DNA of 64,000 bases, from the NCBI GenBank assembly GCA_963573305.1, contig OY754333.1, positions 19,155,013-19,219,012 of the forward strand. The letters are read 5' to 3'. Origin of the DNA: Pyrrhosoma nymphula. Lineage: Eukaryota; Arthropoda; Insecta; Odonata; Coenagrionidae. Position numbers and translations under genes: made by a program. Each line of letters begins with the position of its first letter. The stretch's first letter is position 1. Below are positions 1-9,376 of the stretch, in pieces. The notes beneath the pieces were generated by a model. That model was not told the origin of the DNA and ran no database searches. It saw only the letters and a list, made by a program, of their open reading frames with translations.

Positions 1-77
1 CAACAGAATATCGCCAATCGAGTAGAAAATATCAGAATAACGCCAGGTGAATACGACTCATGATGGGTGACTCTACC

Positions 78-246
78 TGTTTAATGTGTTACATAAAGTA
101 ATTCATATTTACGAAAAGAATGTTAATTTACGTAACAGCGATGTTTATTAGGTTTTTATTGATTTTGAGTGTTATTCTTAATGGAAATGGGGAGAAATAA
201 AATGTTGTGTTGGGGCGAATGAAAAGAAAAATGCTCGGAAAACTTA
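78..246 (+). repeat. 5' LTR of the BEL/Pao element
   Basis: It starts TGTTTAATGTGTTACATAAAG and ends near CTTACA, matching the copy at 3388-3557 along its length with substitutions and small gaps. TGTT...ACA ends are usual for BEL/Pao LTRs. I do not see an obvious tRNA primer-binding site just downstream. Confidence 0.85.
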
Positions 247-354
247 CAAATAATAGTGAGTGCCCCACATTATAAAGTGTCATTATCGGGTAAGTTGAGC
301 ATTATTTTGCGATTTGCTATCTTATAATAGTGAGAGACAGGGTTGGGATAAATC

Positions 355-594
355 ATGGAACGACGAGCCGTTCGAGCTCTTTTCACTAAGGAAGCAAATC
401 AATTTGAGGAAATGTTCAGCTCGGGGGCATGTAGAACGGACATAAGAGCAATGTTTGCGTCGTTAAAGATTAAATACGACAAATTGAGATCACTAGATGA
501 ATCGTACCTGAAAGAACTTCTTACTCGAGAAAATATTAGTGAGGATGATCTAGAGGCAGAAATGCAAAAGGCGGGAGAATACGAGTTACGGTAG
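355..594 (+). pseudogene. BEL/Pao gag, N-terminal part
   Basis: An ATG about 110 bases after the 5' LTR opens a 79-residue frame rich in Arg, Glu and Lys. It starts MERRAVRALFTKEANQFEEM and has the charged helical character of BEL/Pao Gag amino termini (a short basic start, then an acidic coiled segment with repeated DESYLKELL-like spacing). It ends at a stop at 592-594, far short of a normal Gag of several hundred residues. Gag-like sequence resumes in another frame near 1113. The call is from position and composition; the family's N-terminus is poorly conserved. Confidence 0.6.
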
Positions 595-1112
595 TTAATA
601 TTTATAGAAATAATTACTGAGGTTAATGAGCGATAACTGCCAGAAGAACCAGGACGCGAAAATAGCTTAAACTGTGCGCCAAAGACGAATTTTAAATTGC
701 CAAAATTAGAAATAAAAAGACTCGACGGCAGAGTCAAAAATTGGATTGGATTTGGGGTAAGATCTCGAAAATTCATGAGGAGGAAGACATTCAAGAAGAA
801 GATTAATTCCAATATTTATTACAAGCCCAGTTCACCTCCTCGGATCCTTATAGAAGAGTTTCCCCCTCCAAATAAAATTATGATAAACCCATCAGCTTAA
901 TGAAAGCACGTTATCCTAGACCAGGCCTAGTAATCGAAGTTTACGTAAGAGAACTCTTATCTTTAGCATTGAGTAAAAGAGAGGATCGACCTCTAGCTCA
1001 GCTGTACGACAACTTTGAGGCTAACTTAAGAGCCTTAGAAACGCTTGGCGTTACGAGAAACAATTATATTTCTCTGTTAATTCTTCTGATTTAATCTGCA
1101 ATTCCAGAAGAT

Positions 1113-1376
1113 TTGTTTTTGATTTGGGAGCGACAAATAACGATGAGAGACAGCACTGAAGGAAATGACGAATTGACCGAATTAATAAAATGTCTGCAGG
1201 TCGAAGTAGAGAGCCAGGAGCGGTTGGTGTTGAGAAAGAATAGTTTCGAGCCAATGGGAGAGGCTACAAGGGCCGGCAAAAAAGAAAAATCCGTAAGATT
1301 CGAACAAAATATGCCTTCAGCCGCCGCTTTAGTTTCGCTGGAAAGCGCACAAAAGAATACGAACTTTGACTGCTAG
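1113..1376 (+). pseudogene. BEL/Pao gag, later segment
   Basis: An 87-residue frame contains DELTELIKCLQVEVESQER followed by a basic stretch and SAAALVSLESAQK. This resembles the part of BEL/Pao Gag just before the zinc-knuckle region, where a leucine-rich helix ending in a charged E-x-R-E-R-like motif is followed by Ala/Ser/Thr-rich linker. The expected cysteine knuckles are not intact: the frame ends at a single Cys before a stop. It lies downstream of the gag start at 355 and upstream of protease-like sequence at 1439, consistent with its place in the element. Confidence 0.55.
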
Positions 1377-1438
1377 AAGAAAAGGGAACTACACTGTCAG
1401 ATATTTCCTCATCAACAACCGATGTTTCAGAAAGCGTA

Positions 1439-1660
1439 CAGGTTCTCCTTGGTTCTGACGTTTTGTCTCAAGTGATAACACCAATGTCGATATGGATGGA
1501 ACGTTGTTTAGTCACCATGAAACCGAAACTTGGATGGACGCTTATGGGTTCACCTATGAGGAATCATTCAGCTTCTGCAGCGCTGCTGATAACCATGCTG
1601 AATTCCATGGAAATTTAAAAGTTCTGGGACTTGGAAACGCTAGGAAATAGAGACCCAGGG
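1439..1660 (+). pseudogene. BEL/Pao protease C-terminal part and linker
   Basis: Translation gives QVLLGSDVLSQ, then PKLGWTLMG, then after a stop KFWDLETLG. This is the characteristic series after the aspartic-protease active site in BEL/Pao Pol: a hydrophobic LLIGAD-like strand, a KLGWxLxG strand, then the FWELE-like segment leading into reverse transcriptase. The catalytic DTG triad expected about 80-100 residues earlier is not recognisable; the stretch 1380-1438 is out of frame. The sequence is therefore a non-functional remnant. Confidence 0.7.
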
Positions 1661-1740
1661 ACATATAAAATTTAGGAAGACAAAGACCGGGAAGTATTAG
1701 ATTTTTTTTCAGAAAACAGAAGAGATTCTTCTGATCGCTA

Positions 1741-2075
1741 TGTTGTTAATGTACCTTGGATAGAGGGAAGTCACCAACTGCTGCAAAAAAATCTTGAATC
1801 CGAGGAAGGTCGACTACGTTCAACTACACGAAGGTTGCGCCATATATCAAAATTCAAAAATACGACTTGATTTTAAAGGGGATGGAAAAACGCAGGTATT
1901 ATTGTGAAGGAGAGGAGAAGGAGACAAAGAAGGTACATTACTTGCCACACATAGCTGTATTGAAGGAACAAGGAACCACAAAGGGCCAACCTGCGTTTGA
2001 CGCTTCAGATAAGGATCAAAATAATCTGTCACTTAACGACTGTCTGAAGAAGGGACCAAATCTGCCTTCACGTGG
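1741..2075 (+). pseudogene. BEL/Pao reverse transcriptase, N-terminal fragment
   Basis: The first frame reads YVVNVPWIEG and then a basic helical segment. After a frame change near 1860 a second frame gives VHYLPHIAVLKEQGTTK followed by FDASDKDQNNLSLNDCLKKG. The HYLPHxxV, RxVFDAS and SLNDxLxxGP blocks are hallmark motifs of the fingers region of BEL/Pao reverse transcriptase. The palm domain with the catalytic YVDD-type motif is absent. From about 2076 to 2165 the translation no longer resembles Pol, which places the deletion or a foreign insert there. Confidence 0.85.
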
Positions 2076-2219
2076 GTGTACACCACAGCAATTTTTCCTA
2101 CCGCGATGGTGGGAGGGACCATCATGGCTGCGACAACCACCAAGTGCATGGCCCATGATCAACACGTCACTTTCTGCCGAGGAGGTTGAAGAAGAAAGAA
2201 GAAGAACCATTGTAGTTGC

Positions 2220-2629
2220 AGCAGACACCCATTCATGAGAAATTTCTTGGATATGTGAATAGAAGATTGTCTAAATACTCCAGTAGAGTTATAACTGTAG
2301 CTTGGCTCTTACGTTTTTCCTCAAAAGCAGAAGAGAGATGCTATATTACTGGAGAAGAGTTCGTACGGGCGGAAAATGTAGTCATCCGTTTGCTGCAATT
2401 GGAGAGCTTTAGTTATGTAAATACATTGAAGATGATGGACCAAGAAGGAATCATAAGTTTGAAGTCTCATTTACTCGAAGGGGAAGAAAGTGATGAGTGT
2501 GTATGTCCTATAATTCTTCCATCGAATCATCCAGTTGTTAAGAAGCTAATAGAATACCGGCACATTCTGCATAAATATGTGGGGGCACAAACACTACTAT
2601 TATTCTTCATGAAAGTGTTTGGATTTTAA
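2220..2629 (+). pseudogene. BEL/Pao RNase H-integrase linker and integrase N-terminus
   Basis: This open frame begins in the conserved linker between RNase H and integrase. RLSKYSSRVITVAWLLRF is the family's KYSSxxxLxRVxAWxxRF block, followed by the GPLTxEEL-like helix (ITGEEFVRAENVVIRLLQ) and the start of the integrase zinc-binding region (HPVVKKLIEYRHILHKYVGAQTLL in register with the family's His-His motif, quoted here as an interrupted reading). It stops at 2629 just before the family's CxxCxxxKA motif, which follows in another frame near 2668-2695. The flanking RNase H domain is missing, so the linker now sits about 150 bases from the reverse-transcriptase fragment. Confidence 0.8.
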
Positions 2630-2639
2630 GGGGCAGGAA

Positions 2640-3260
2640 AAGTGTAAGGTCGGCCATAGGAAACTGTTTCATTTGCAAAAAGAATCAAGCAAAGGCCTTT
2701 CAAGTGCCAGTACCCCATCTTTCTGCTAACGGAATAAATGTGTCTGCCACTTTTCAGGTCACCGGAATAGTTTTAACTGATCCTCTCTTCACAAAATTTC
2801 ATGAAAAATTTCGGGTTGTGCTTTTTACACGCGCAGTTTATAGAGCAGTGCATTTACAATTAATTCAGTCCCTTAGCACAGGTGCCTTTATTCAGGCTCT
2901 CTGTCGTTTCATTGTACGCCAGGTCAGTGTATCCATTATTTACTCCGATAATGGCACACATCTTGTGGGAGCATATAAGGTTCTTAGACAGTCAGACTCT
3001 GTAATTGGAAAAAGTGTGAAGCTGCCAGACAAAGACAAAGTGAACAGACTGGTTTGGGTTAAGACGGCAAACAGGGTTCAACTGAGACCAGTAAAAAGAC
3101 TTTAACCACTGGAGTTGCAGCTGGATACATCACATCCCCAGGCCTCGCAGCCCCAACATGTATATACAATTCACCGATCCCGCTGGTACATACATGATTA
3201 TGCTGAAGGGGAAGCGGACCCAGTGCTACGGAGAGGGTGTCGGATGCGGCGGTTTGTGAT
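2640..3260 (+). pseudogene. BEL/Pao integrase core and C-terminal region
   Basis: After a CFICKKNQAKAF-like zinc-binding half motif, the frame from 2704 runs through a VTGIVLTDPLF strand (the first catalytic Asp sits in the family's V-D-x-A-G-P position but the motif is altered), then FTRAVYRAVHLQLIQSLSTG, and the second catalytic block IIYSDNGTHLVGA with its Asp kept. The glutamate-containing third block is lost to a deletion after about residue 100. From there the text jumps to the C-terminal VKTANRVQLRPVKRL motif typical of BEL/Pao Pol, then a stop at 3103. Similarity continues in other frames to about 3260. It is non-functional. Confidence 0.88.
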
Positions 3261-3373
3261 GAACTTTTAGGAAGATACTTTCAACCTTAAACTTTGGACT
3301 TTAAAATTTTATTTCATTTTAAAGGCTTGAATTTTATGTTTTAATTTGTTTGTTTGCAAAAGATCAACTTTTG

Positions 3374-3387
3374 CAAAGGTGGGAGGA
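3374..3387 (+). other. Polypurine tract of the BEL/Pao element
   Basis: GCAAAGGTGGGAGGA immediately precedes the TG start of the 3' LTR. A purine run in this position is the plus-strand primer of LTR retrotransposons. Confidence 0.7.
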
Positions 3388-3557
3388 TGTTGAATGTGTT
3401 ACATAAAGATAAATTCATATTTATGAAAAGAATGTGAATTTGCGTTACAACGATGTTTATTTGCTTGTTATGGATTTTGAGTGTTATTGCTAATGGAGAT
3501 GGGGAGAAATAAGATGCTGTGTTGTGACGAGTGATAAGAAAAAGACTCGGAAAACGT
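3388..3557 (+). repeat. 3' LTR of the BEL/Pao element
   Basis: It starts TGTTGAATGTGTTACATAAAG and follows the 5' LTR to about CTCGGAAAACGTA, where the two copies diverge. The terminal ACA seen in the 5' copy is mutated here. Confidence 0.82.
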
Positions 3558-3858
3558 ATTATCAAGATTCTCCCGCGGAATACTACCCTTTACCTCCTCC
3601 ACTGAGGGTGAGAACGGGAGGCAAGAACTTTCCGCCCGGTAACGATAGAATGGTGATGCGTAATCGGAAGAAGCGAGAGGTGATGCCCGTAGTCTTGAGT
3701 CACCCTAAACCGAATTATCGCCCGGAGACTCGTTATGGGTTAAGAGTCCCACTGGGTCACAGATTGTGCACAAACTTGCTAAGTATGCAGTTTATGATCG
3801 ACAATTCAATATGCCAAAGATCTAGCTCTCGTAAATTTTAGACGAATAGTGCATTTTA
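3558..3858. other. Unassigned spacer after the BEL/Pao element
   Basis: A plus-strand reading frame runs through here to a stop at 3841. It begins inside the 3' LTR and has no recognisable domain, so I treat it as chance. The sequence is moderately GC-rich and may be a further piece of an old element. Confidence 0.3.
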
Positions 3859-3859
3859 G

Positions 3860-3955
3860 AATCCTAAGAATTCCTGAAAGAATATGACACCAAGAGGCCA
3901 CACATTTCATCGCCTCATCCGTTGGACGGCGCACTCCACTTGAATTGCGTCTAGT
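3860..3955 (-). repeat. SINE 3' fragment (family of 60490-60885)
   Basis: On the minus strand this reads GTCCAACGGATGAGGCG, then TGTGTGGCCTCTTGGTGTC. It lines up with the plus-strand SINE near 60620-60660 (GTCCGTTGGATGAGACG, then CTGTGGTCCTCCTGGTGTC). Only the core after the tRNA-like head is present. Confidence 0.6.
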
Positions 3956-3965
3956 GGGTGTACTT

Positions 3966-5440
3966 TCAACAGAGCCGTAGCTAGGGTCACCAGCGCCTCT
4001 GGCAAAATTTGAATTTTGCGCCCCCCAATATATAATTTTGCGCCCCCCGCTATACTGACTATAACACTAGGTATCTAAAAATCAGAACGAATAAACTGTA
4101 GGGACTCCCCACACAGTGTTTTGCTACGCTCGTTTGTCGTTCTGACAAAGTATGGCCAGCCGACACGGCCGGTTTGGCGCCGGCACGCCGCGCCGCCCGG
4201 CAGCTTTGGTTGGCGTGAACCGCAGAGAGGAAAAACGGGCAATGTTAATGTACATATGAGTGTGACAAAATATTAGTTTGCGTGTAGTTTTTTTATTTAG
4301 GGTTCGGTACTGGTGATTACTCTAACCACCTTCTTCTGAAGTAACAAAATCAATTTAGCGAAGTGGACAGTGTGACAGTTTACAATTAGACGCTCTTCAC
4401 CAAAACGGTACATTTTATTACATTATTGTAATTAAAATGTTGTTTAGTGCTGTCGTAAATGATAAGTCCTGTTTTATGTAATATATGAAGAAATTATGTA
4501 ATTTTCTACTATGGTATAAGTAAAAAAGTATGTTTTTCGTCTGACTGAGGGTTCTGAGAGATTTGACTCCGTAAATGCGTAGGGTATAAAGTGCGAATAA
4601 GATAAGATGTATGATCAGAGTCATGCACCAACTATGACTGCATGATAATGAAAACCTTTTAAACTCACAAAACCTTTAATAAGGGCGTGGGATACTACCT
4701 CTGGAATATTCTGAAATTCTGAGGCAGGTACAAAAACAAATTAAACACTACCGTTATAGCTTTTTCAGGAATTAATAAACTCCCTCCCATTTTAATCATT
4801 AACAATTCCAGCATTCCCTGTGTACCTTTACCTCTCAATGAAAAAATTGCTTCACTATGTACAGTAAGGCTTTCGACGATAAAGTAAAGTTTCCTCAGAA
4901 ATTCGAGACCTAAAACTCACACTAAAAAGGAAATAAGAGCCCTCAATGGACCAGAGATTCTGGCGCTCATTTCTTTTGATTTTACTGACTCATTCTAGAG
5001 GTTATTATGACTTGGGAGTGGCTAGCCAGGAATTACCTATACATACACAATCTGAGGAGAAACAAATATTCCACCATACTCAGCATGATAGCACAAAATA
5101 GGACCTGAAAATTAATTTTAGATGCATATAATTAATGGATAAAGATCAAATAAGAGCCTCAATGCCTCATTTAGGCAAGGTACTATAAGCACGAAGCCTA
5201 CACACACAATAAGTGCCTAAAATGGTACTGCTCACTTATTGAAAGGCAATTTGACTTTGGAAAGTAAGTTTCCTGGTAAGTTCTTATTTCCCCTGACTTT
5301 TCCAGGTCTGTAGAAAACCCTGGAAAGGAATACTGCCGAGGTTTATGGATGGCACATTTTGTATTAGCATAATCGTAACATGGGCGAACACGACTAACCT
5401 CCTTTACACCAGTATTTATATGAATTCTCCATAATTCGGC
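3966..5440. other. Non-coding stretch with repeat scraps
   Basis: At 3975-4060 a short unit is partly repeated (two copies of an ATTTTGCGCCCCCC phrase), typical of a worn element end. At 4150-4215 there is a GC-rich island; 13 bases of it (GCACGCCGCGCCG) recur inverted near 48062. The remainder to 5440 is AT-rich and I see no gene in it. Confidence 0.4.
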
Positions 5441-6330
5441 CCACGAGCAAGGGCGGAACCAGGGAATTTGGCTGCGGGGGGCCATGGGACCTCCCACCCA
5501 CCGGGGGGTACCCCCCCCCCTTCAAGAAGGGGTGTTTTTTCCCCGGAAATGTGTGAACGGGGTCCTAAGAAATTGAGCTTCAGTTCTCCAAACCCCATCT
5601 CTCTCTTTCTTTGCTATCTACTAAATATTTTTAGAACTTCATGCATTCCCTTCAACTCTGGCAGCTGTTCTGTTAGCAGTAGGTACCACAGTTCCCAGAA
5701 AGAGGGTACTCTTCCGGTTATTCCGCTCAGGCTATTTTTCGGTTGTACCAAAAAATAACCAAGTACTCGGTTCTCTCAGGTTATCCTGCGCCGAAAAAAC
5801 CTTGATAACTACCTGCAGTTGTTAACAGCAGCAGCACATAGTACCAGTGTTCCTCGAGAGAGTGCAGACTTCCGGTAATTTAAATAACCGGTTTTAAACG
5901 GTTAACCTAACCATAATCGGTTTTTTCGGTTAGCAGGAAAAAACCTGTTATGAATAAAGCCAGTTATTTTGGCCCATTCTTATACCACACACCAGGAATG
6001 CAAAAGTTGTCGCAGTTAAAATCAGGACCTTGCGCAAGTTGCCCCGGCCTCAAGGCGCGTACCAAGAAGCAGTCCAGGAGAAGAGAGAACAAACTGGGAG
6101 TGTACTACGTAGACGAACATGCAAACATGCAGTACACTGAGTAAGAGACAACTACTGGTTAATGTTACTAATACAAATAATTTATGAATGTCACGATATA
6201 CTACTCCATGCATAAAATATTACTAATGCCGGATATTTCAAGTCGGATGAAGTGTTATTAATGATGTTATGTTATTAAACACAAGTGAAAAGTCTACTTT
6301 AACTAGTGAGGTGGATTGCAGCTTCATATA
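5441..6330. other. Repeat-like GC and CGGTT-rich stretch, no gene
   Basis: From 5441 to 5545 there is a G-run/C-run segment ending in a run of twelve C (near 5508-5519), probably an element end. From 5700 to 5950 the words ACCGGTT, CGGTTA and AACCG recur in both orientations in a degenerate way, suggesting a small decayed repeat. Open frames here are short and unlike known proteins. Confidence 0.3.
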
Positions 6331-7799
6331 ATTGATCTATCGCAACTATTATAACTTACTTTGTCATAATAGTTGCGTTTTTCAAGAAATTTAAACTAAG
6401 GGTGTAGTCTCATGGTCTGTAGGGGCTTCAACGGGGTGTCTAGAGACATTCCCGAATTATAAATATACTCGGCCTCCAGGACATCGTATACTTTTTTTCC
6501 TTATTCCCAAACAGTGGGCGCGACTTACTTGTCCCATTAAAAGAGCAGAAATTCCCTTCTCTGTCGGCCTGTCAATGCTCAATCTGCAATACTGAACCGT
6601 CCGGGTGGAATTCAACCTTTGAACGGGCGCGCATCTGTAAGGGGTGCACCAGGAAACAGTGCGTGAAAAGTTATTCAAATCATTAATTATAATTTGATTG
6701 ACCAGGTTTTCAGGTTTCTACCGAAATATTCTACTCATTGAACCTCAATACACCTCAATTGGAACTCCTCCGACCTTGAACCAAAGCTCTTTTGGTGGTT
6801 GGGGGAAGAGAACAAAGGCTAATTCGCCATTTTGTGAATCGTCTGCGTCGTGTATTTCGACTGTTCAAAGCAAGGTTTCTTTTTCCATCGGATTCCACTT
6901 CCTTTGTAGCAGACGTTGATTCCATCTATTCTACAATTACCATTGTTCCACTGATCAAAATTCGCCATGACACTTATAAATTCTCCATGATAAACTTTAA
7001 GTAAGACTTACATGGTCGATTAAAGAGACCGCTCAACCGTATATGCTGAAAAGTTGCATGCATTCACTAATTATTTTGGTGATCCCCTTAGAGCTACGGA
7101 CAAAGGATGCCATCATCGCAGAAAGGTGCGTAAACTTGGGTGACAGCTGCTCTCAAAATCATGAATTCATTAATGCATGCATTCAGCATTAATTCTGACT
7201 TTGAACGCGCGCGTTGCGGATATAAATATACGTTTGCTTTCCATTTATCATGGCCGAATAAAATCTACGTGGATGGGCAACTTAAAGATTTTAATAACAA
7301 AAAATCGTAACCACTATGAATACAAAAAAACATAATTATTCGAAATCCAAAGAAATATCTTGTCAAGAGAAAAATCATTTGGGAGGCGTCAGAAATAGTT
7401 TTAAAAGCATGAAAAAGCCTTCATCGGAAAACAGAGATATAATATCAGTGAGTCGTGGCCGGCAGTATACTATATATAAATATAATTTCAAGAAGAACCA
7501 AGAACTTCAACATGTTGGTACCGCGTACGCATCCCTAACCCATTCCCTCTACAACGACTTAAGAATATAAAGTCCGATGTTCCAAAAGGGCAGCATTTAT
7601 TAACCATGACGAGGTCTCTGGCAAAGGAAAAGAAATTTTGTCTTTTTTTTATGAAGACGAGGGGAATACCAAGAACATAGTCTAGACTTAACAAACTTGA
7701 ATTATTATAAATCCATAATTTATCATAGTAGTAGTGTCCTTTTAAAAAATTCACTATTTCAAACCGCTACCATTAAGCTATTTTTCACTCTGCAGTACT
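6331..7799. other. Non-coding, one short perfect hairpin
   Basis: A perfect 12-base inverted repeat, CGCAACTATTAT at 6341-6352 and its complement at 6366-6377, could form a small hairpin. The rest is AT-rich with no supported gene. Confidence 0.35.
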
Positions 7800-7849
7800 A
7801 ATTTCTAAGGGCAACAATGCTCATAGCGCCATAGGTCCTCCTCGCAATC

Positions 7850-7863
7850 GTTGCTAGGGAAAC
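7850..7863 (+). promoter_or_regulatory. Candidate RFX-type X-box
   Basis: GTTGCTAGGGAAAC differs at one position from the palindromic X-box consensus GTTGCYATGGNAAC bound by RFX factors, which control ciliary genes in animals. It lies about 140 bases before the candidate start codon at 7993, a usual distance for such sites. The site alone is weak evidence, since a 13/14 match can occur by chance. Confidence 0.35.
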
Positions 7864-7992
7864 CTGTACATTTTCATTCGAGAATTGGAAAAAGAGGAAG
7901 TGATTGAAGAGTTGTGAGTTGTGTGAAGAGTGAATTGTGAATACTGCAGTGAATACGATACTTTGATCGCAACATTTGATCTCAAGAAAGCC

Positions 7993-8008
7993 ATGGGGCA
8001 GACCCTGT
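7993..8008 (+). CDS. Candidate first coding exon, MGQTL start
   Basis: GCCATGG is a good animal start context. The five-codon exon ends at a strong splice donor (CTGT|GTGAGTACC), leaving one base of the next codon. The upstream 150 bases look like a 5' untranslated region with an X-box-like site. If joined to the next acceptor at 8963, the product would begin MGQTLSCCERKKRSS. Gly-2 with adjacent cysteines would suit N-myristoylation and palmitoylation. That frame meets a stop at 9313-9315, whereas the exon's other open frame runs cleanly to its donor. So either the join is wrong, an unseen exon intervenes, or the frame is broken. No family is recognised. Confidence 0.3.
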
Positions 8009-8087
8009 GTGAGTACCAACGCGTTTTTCAAAAACTTTATTATCTAAAAAGACAACTCGTCGAGTGTTTAACTGACTATTAATTCTA

Positions 8088-8284
8088 AAGCCGTGTTTAC
8101 ACGATGCATTTACCCGCGCAAGTACGTGGCTGGACAGATGAGAGAACACATTCACCAACTTAGATCAGGGGCTATTTTCTGTCCACACTTTCACGCATTT
8201 TTGAGTGTTTACACGGTGAAATTTTGATGGTGATTGTGTTCACGCATCTACCCGCGCGGGTAAATGCATCGTGTAAACACGGCT
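8088..8284. mobile_element. MITE with TTTACACG terminal inverted repeats (copy 1)
   Basis: The ends are near-perfect inverted repeats of about 30 bases (AAGCCGTGTTTACACGATGC at the left, its complement at the right), bounded by TA on both sides. It is 197 bp long and has no coding capacity. It belongs with the elements at 45547 and 48784. Copies 1 and 3 share an internal TAGATCAGGGRCTATT motif. Confidence 0.85.
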
Positions 8285-8962
8285 TAGTAATACAAAGATT
8301 TTGATCTATCGTGGGAATCTTTACCCTTGCTAAGGCTCACTTTTAAATCAATGTCATGGAAGGAGACATGTATTACATTTTAAATCCGAATTCACTAGTT
8401 GCCCAAATCTCGAATGAACAAAATGGTTTTGGCTTTTACATGACTTTCACTACTTATCTAGAAAAGTGTGTGTCCCAATTTTATCCATGAGTAAAACTAA
8501 AGGCGGATCAAAGATATACGTTTTTAGCCGTGGCAAAAAATATAACATGGACTCTTGATCAATGAGAGCAACATTGTGTTATAGAAGGTATATAGAGAGA
8601 GTTAGTGGTAATGTTCAAGATGGTCTCGTGAGGGCCTCTGTAAATTGGCACGTGCGAAGCCGCCTTAAGAAATAGAGGAGTGATTGGCAGACATCCAGTA
8701 ATCTCCATTCCAAATCCACCTCGAATTGTTGACCAACTCTAACGGCAGTAAATTATAATTAAATGTGATTCGAGTTGCTCTCACTCCATAATTACGACGA
8801 CACTTTGCTCACACGTGGGTCACACAATTGACTCGCGCAGCAAAGTCGGGCAATGCGCATGTCATGGCTTACAATTAGTAGATTTTAGCACCACTCAGAA
8901 AGGAAATGTGGCGGTCAATGAGCTCAGACGACTTATACTTATTCATTGTCCTCCCGTTTCAG
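8285..8962. other. Non-coding spacer, candidate intron
   Basis: AT-rich sequence between the MITE and the Pro-rich exon. It ends in a good polypyrimidine tract and CAG acceptor at 8962. No other feature is seen. Confidence 0.35.
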
Positions 8963-9376
8963 CTTGCTGTGAAAGAAAGAAGAGATCCTCGATGGAAGGA
9001 TCAGGCTCCCGTCCCCCGAGTCACCTGTTCGCACCCCCTCCTCCTCCCCCTAATTCCCCTCGCTTCCCCACCCGCTACTGCAACCGCCGCCGCCCCAAAA
9101 ACCCCTGCCCTTACTGCCCCTACCGGTCGACCCGTCCCGTCGACCGCCCCTGCCCTCACTGCCCCCACGTATTCCGGAACAGCCCCCTCCTCTACAGCCG
9201 CCGCCAAAACCAACCGTTGGAGACCCCCAGTTCCGACAGTTTCTGCATCCCCATTCCACTCGCCTGCTTCCCCTTCCTCTATTGCCTCTGCCACCCAAGT
9301 TATGCCTTTTATTAAGCCTCCCCCCCTCCTGTCCACGCCACGCCCCCTGAATTCACCAGCCGCAAAATTGATCAAG
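8963..9376 (+). CDS. Candidate internal exon, Pro/Ala/Thr-rich
   Basis: A pyrimidine tract and CAG (acceptor at 8961-8962) precede a 414-base segment with no stop in one frame. It ends at a consensus donor, ATCAAG|GTAAGACC. Length is an exact multiple of three and the open frame is phase 0 at both ends. It would encode 138 residues beginning LAVKERRDPRWKDQ and continuing as low-complexity Pro/Ala/Thr/Ser with phrases such as STAPALTAPTYSGTAPSST, ending AAKLIK. This looks like a disordered linker. A second frame (CCERKKRSSMEG...) is open until 9315 and would match the phase left by the exon at 7993. The segment is far more C-rich than its surroundings. No domain is recognised. Confidence 0.4.

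Larger units (their letters stand above)
78..3557 (+). mobile_element. BEL/Pao LTR retrotransposon, internally deleted and decayed
   Basis: Two related terminal repeats (78-246 and 3388-3557) flank gag, protease, reverse transcriptase and integrase remnants in the order expected of a BEL/Pao element. A purine-rich tract lies directly before the 3' repeat. At about 3.5 kb it is roughly half the usual BEL/Pao length, because most of the reverse transcriptase and nearly all of RNase H are missing between about 2070 and 2220. Every reading frame is interrupted by stops or frameshifts, so it cannot encode a working polyprotein. I could not find a convincing target-site duplication: the left flank ends in ctacc and the 3' LTR edge is blurred. 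The family assignment rests on the integrase and the linker before it, which are diagnostic. Confidence 0.9.

Noticed and set aside
3524..3841. 105-codon frame after the BEL/Pao element (rich in Pro and Arg)
   Set aside because: It begins inside the 3' LTR, has no domain and is not preceded by a gene-like signal.
4150..4215. CpG island promoter
   Set aside because: Too short, no gene follows, and part of it recurs inverted at 48062, so a repeat is more likely.
5500..5520. C-run as a biological feature
   Set aside because: A homopolymer of about twelve bases is common in element edges and prone to sequencing error.
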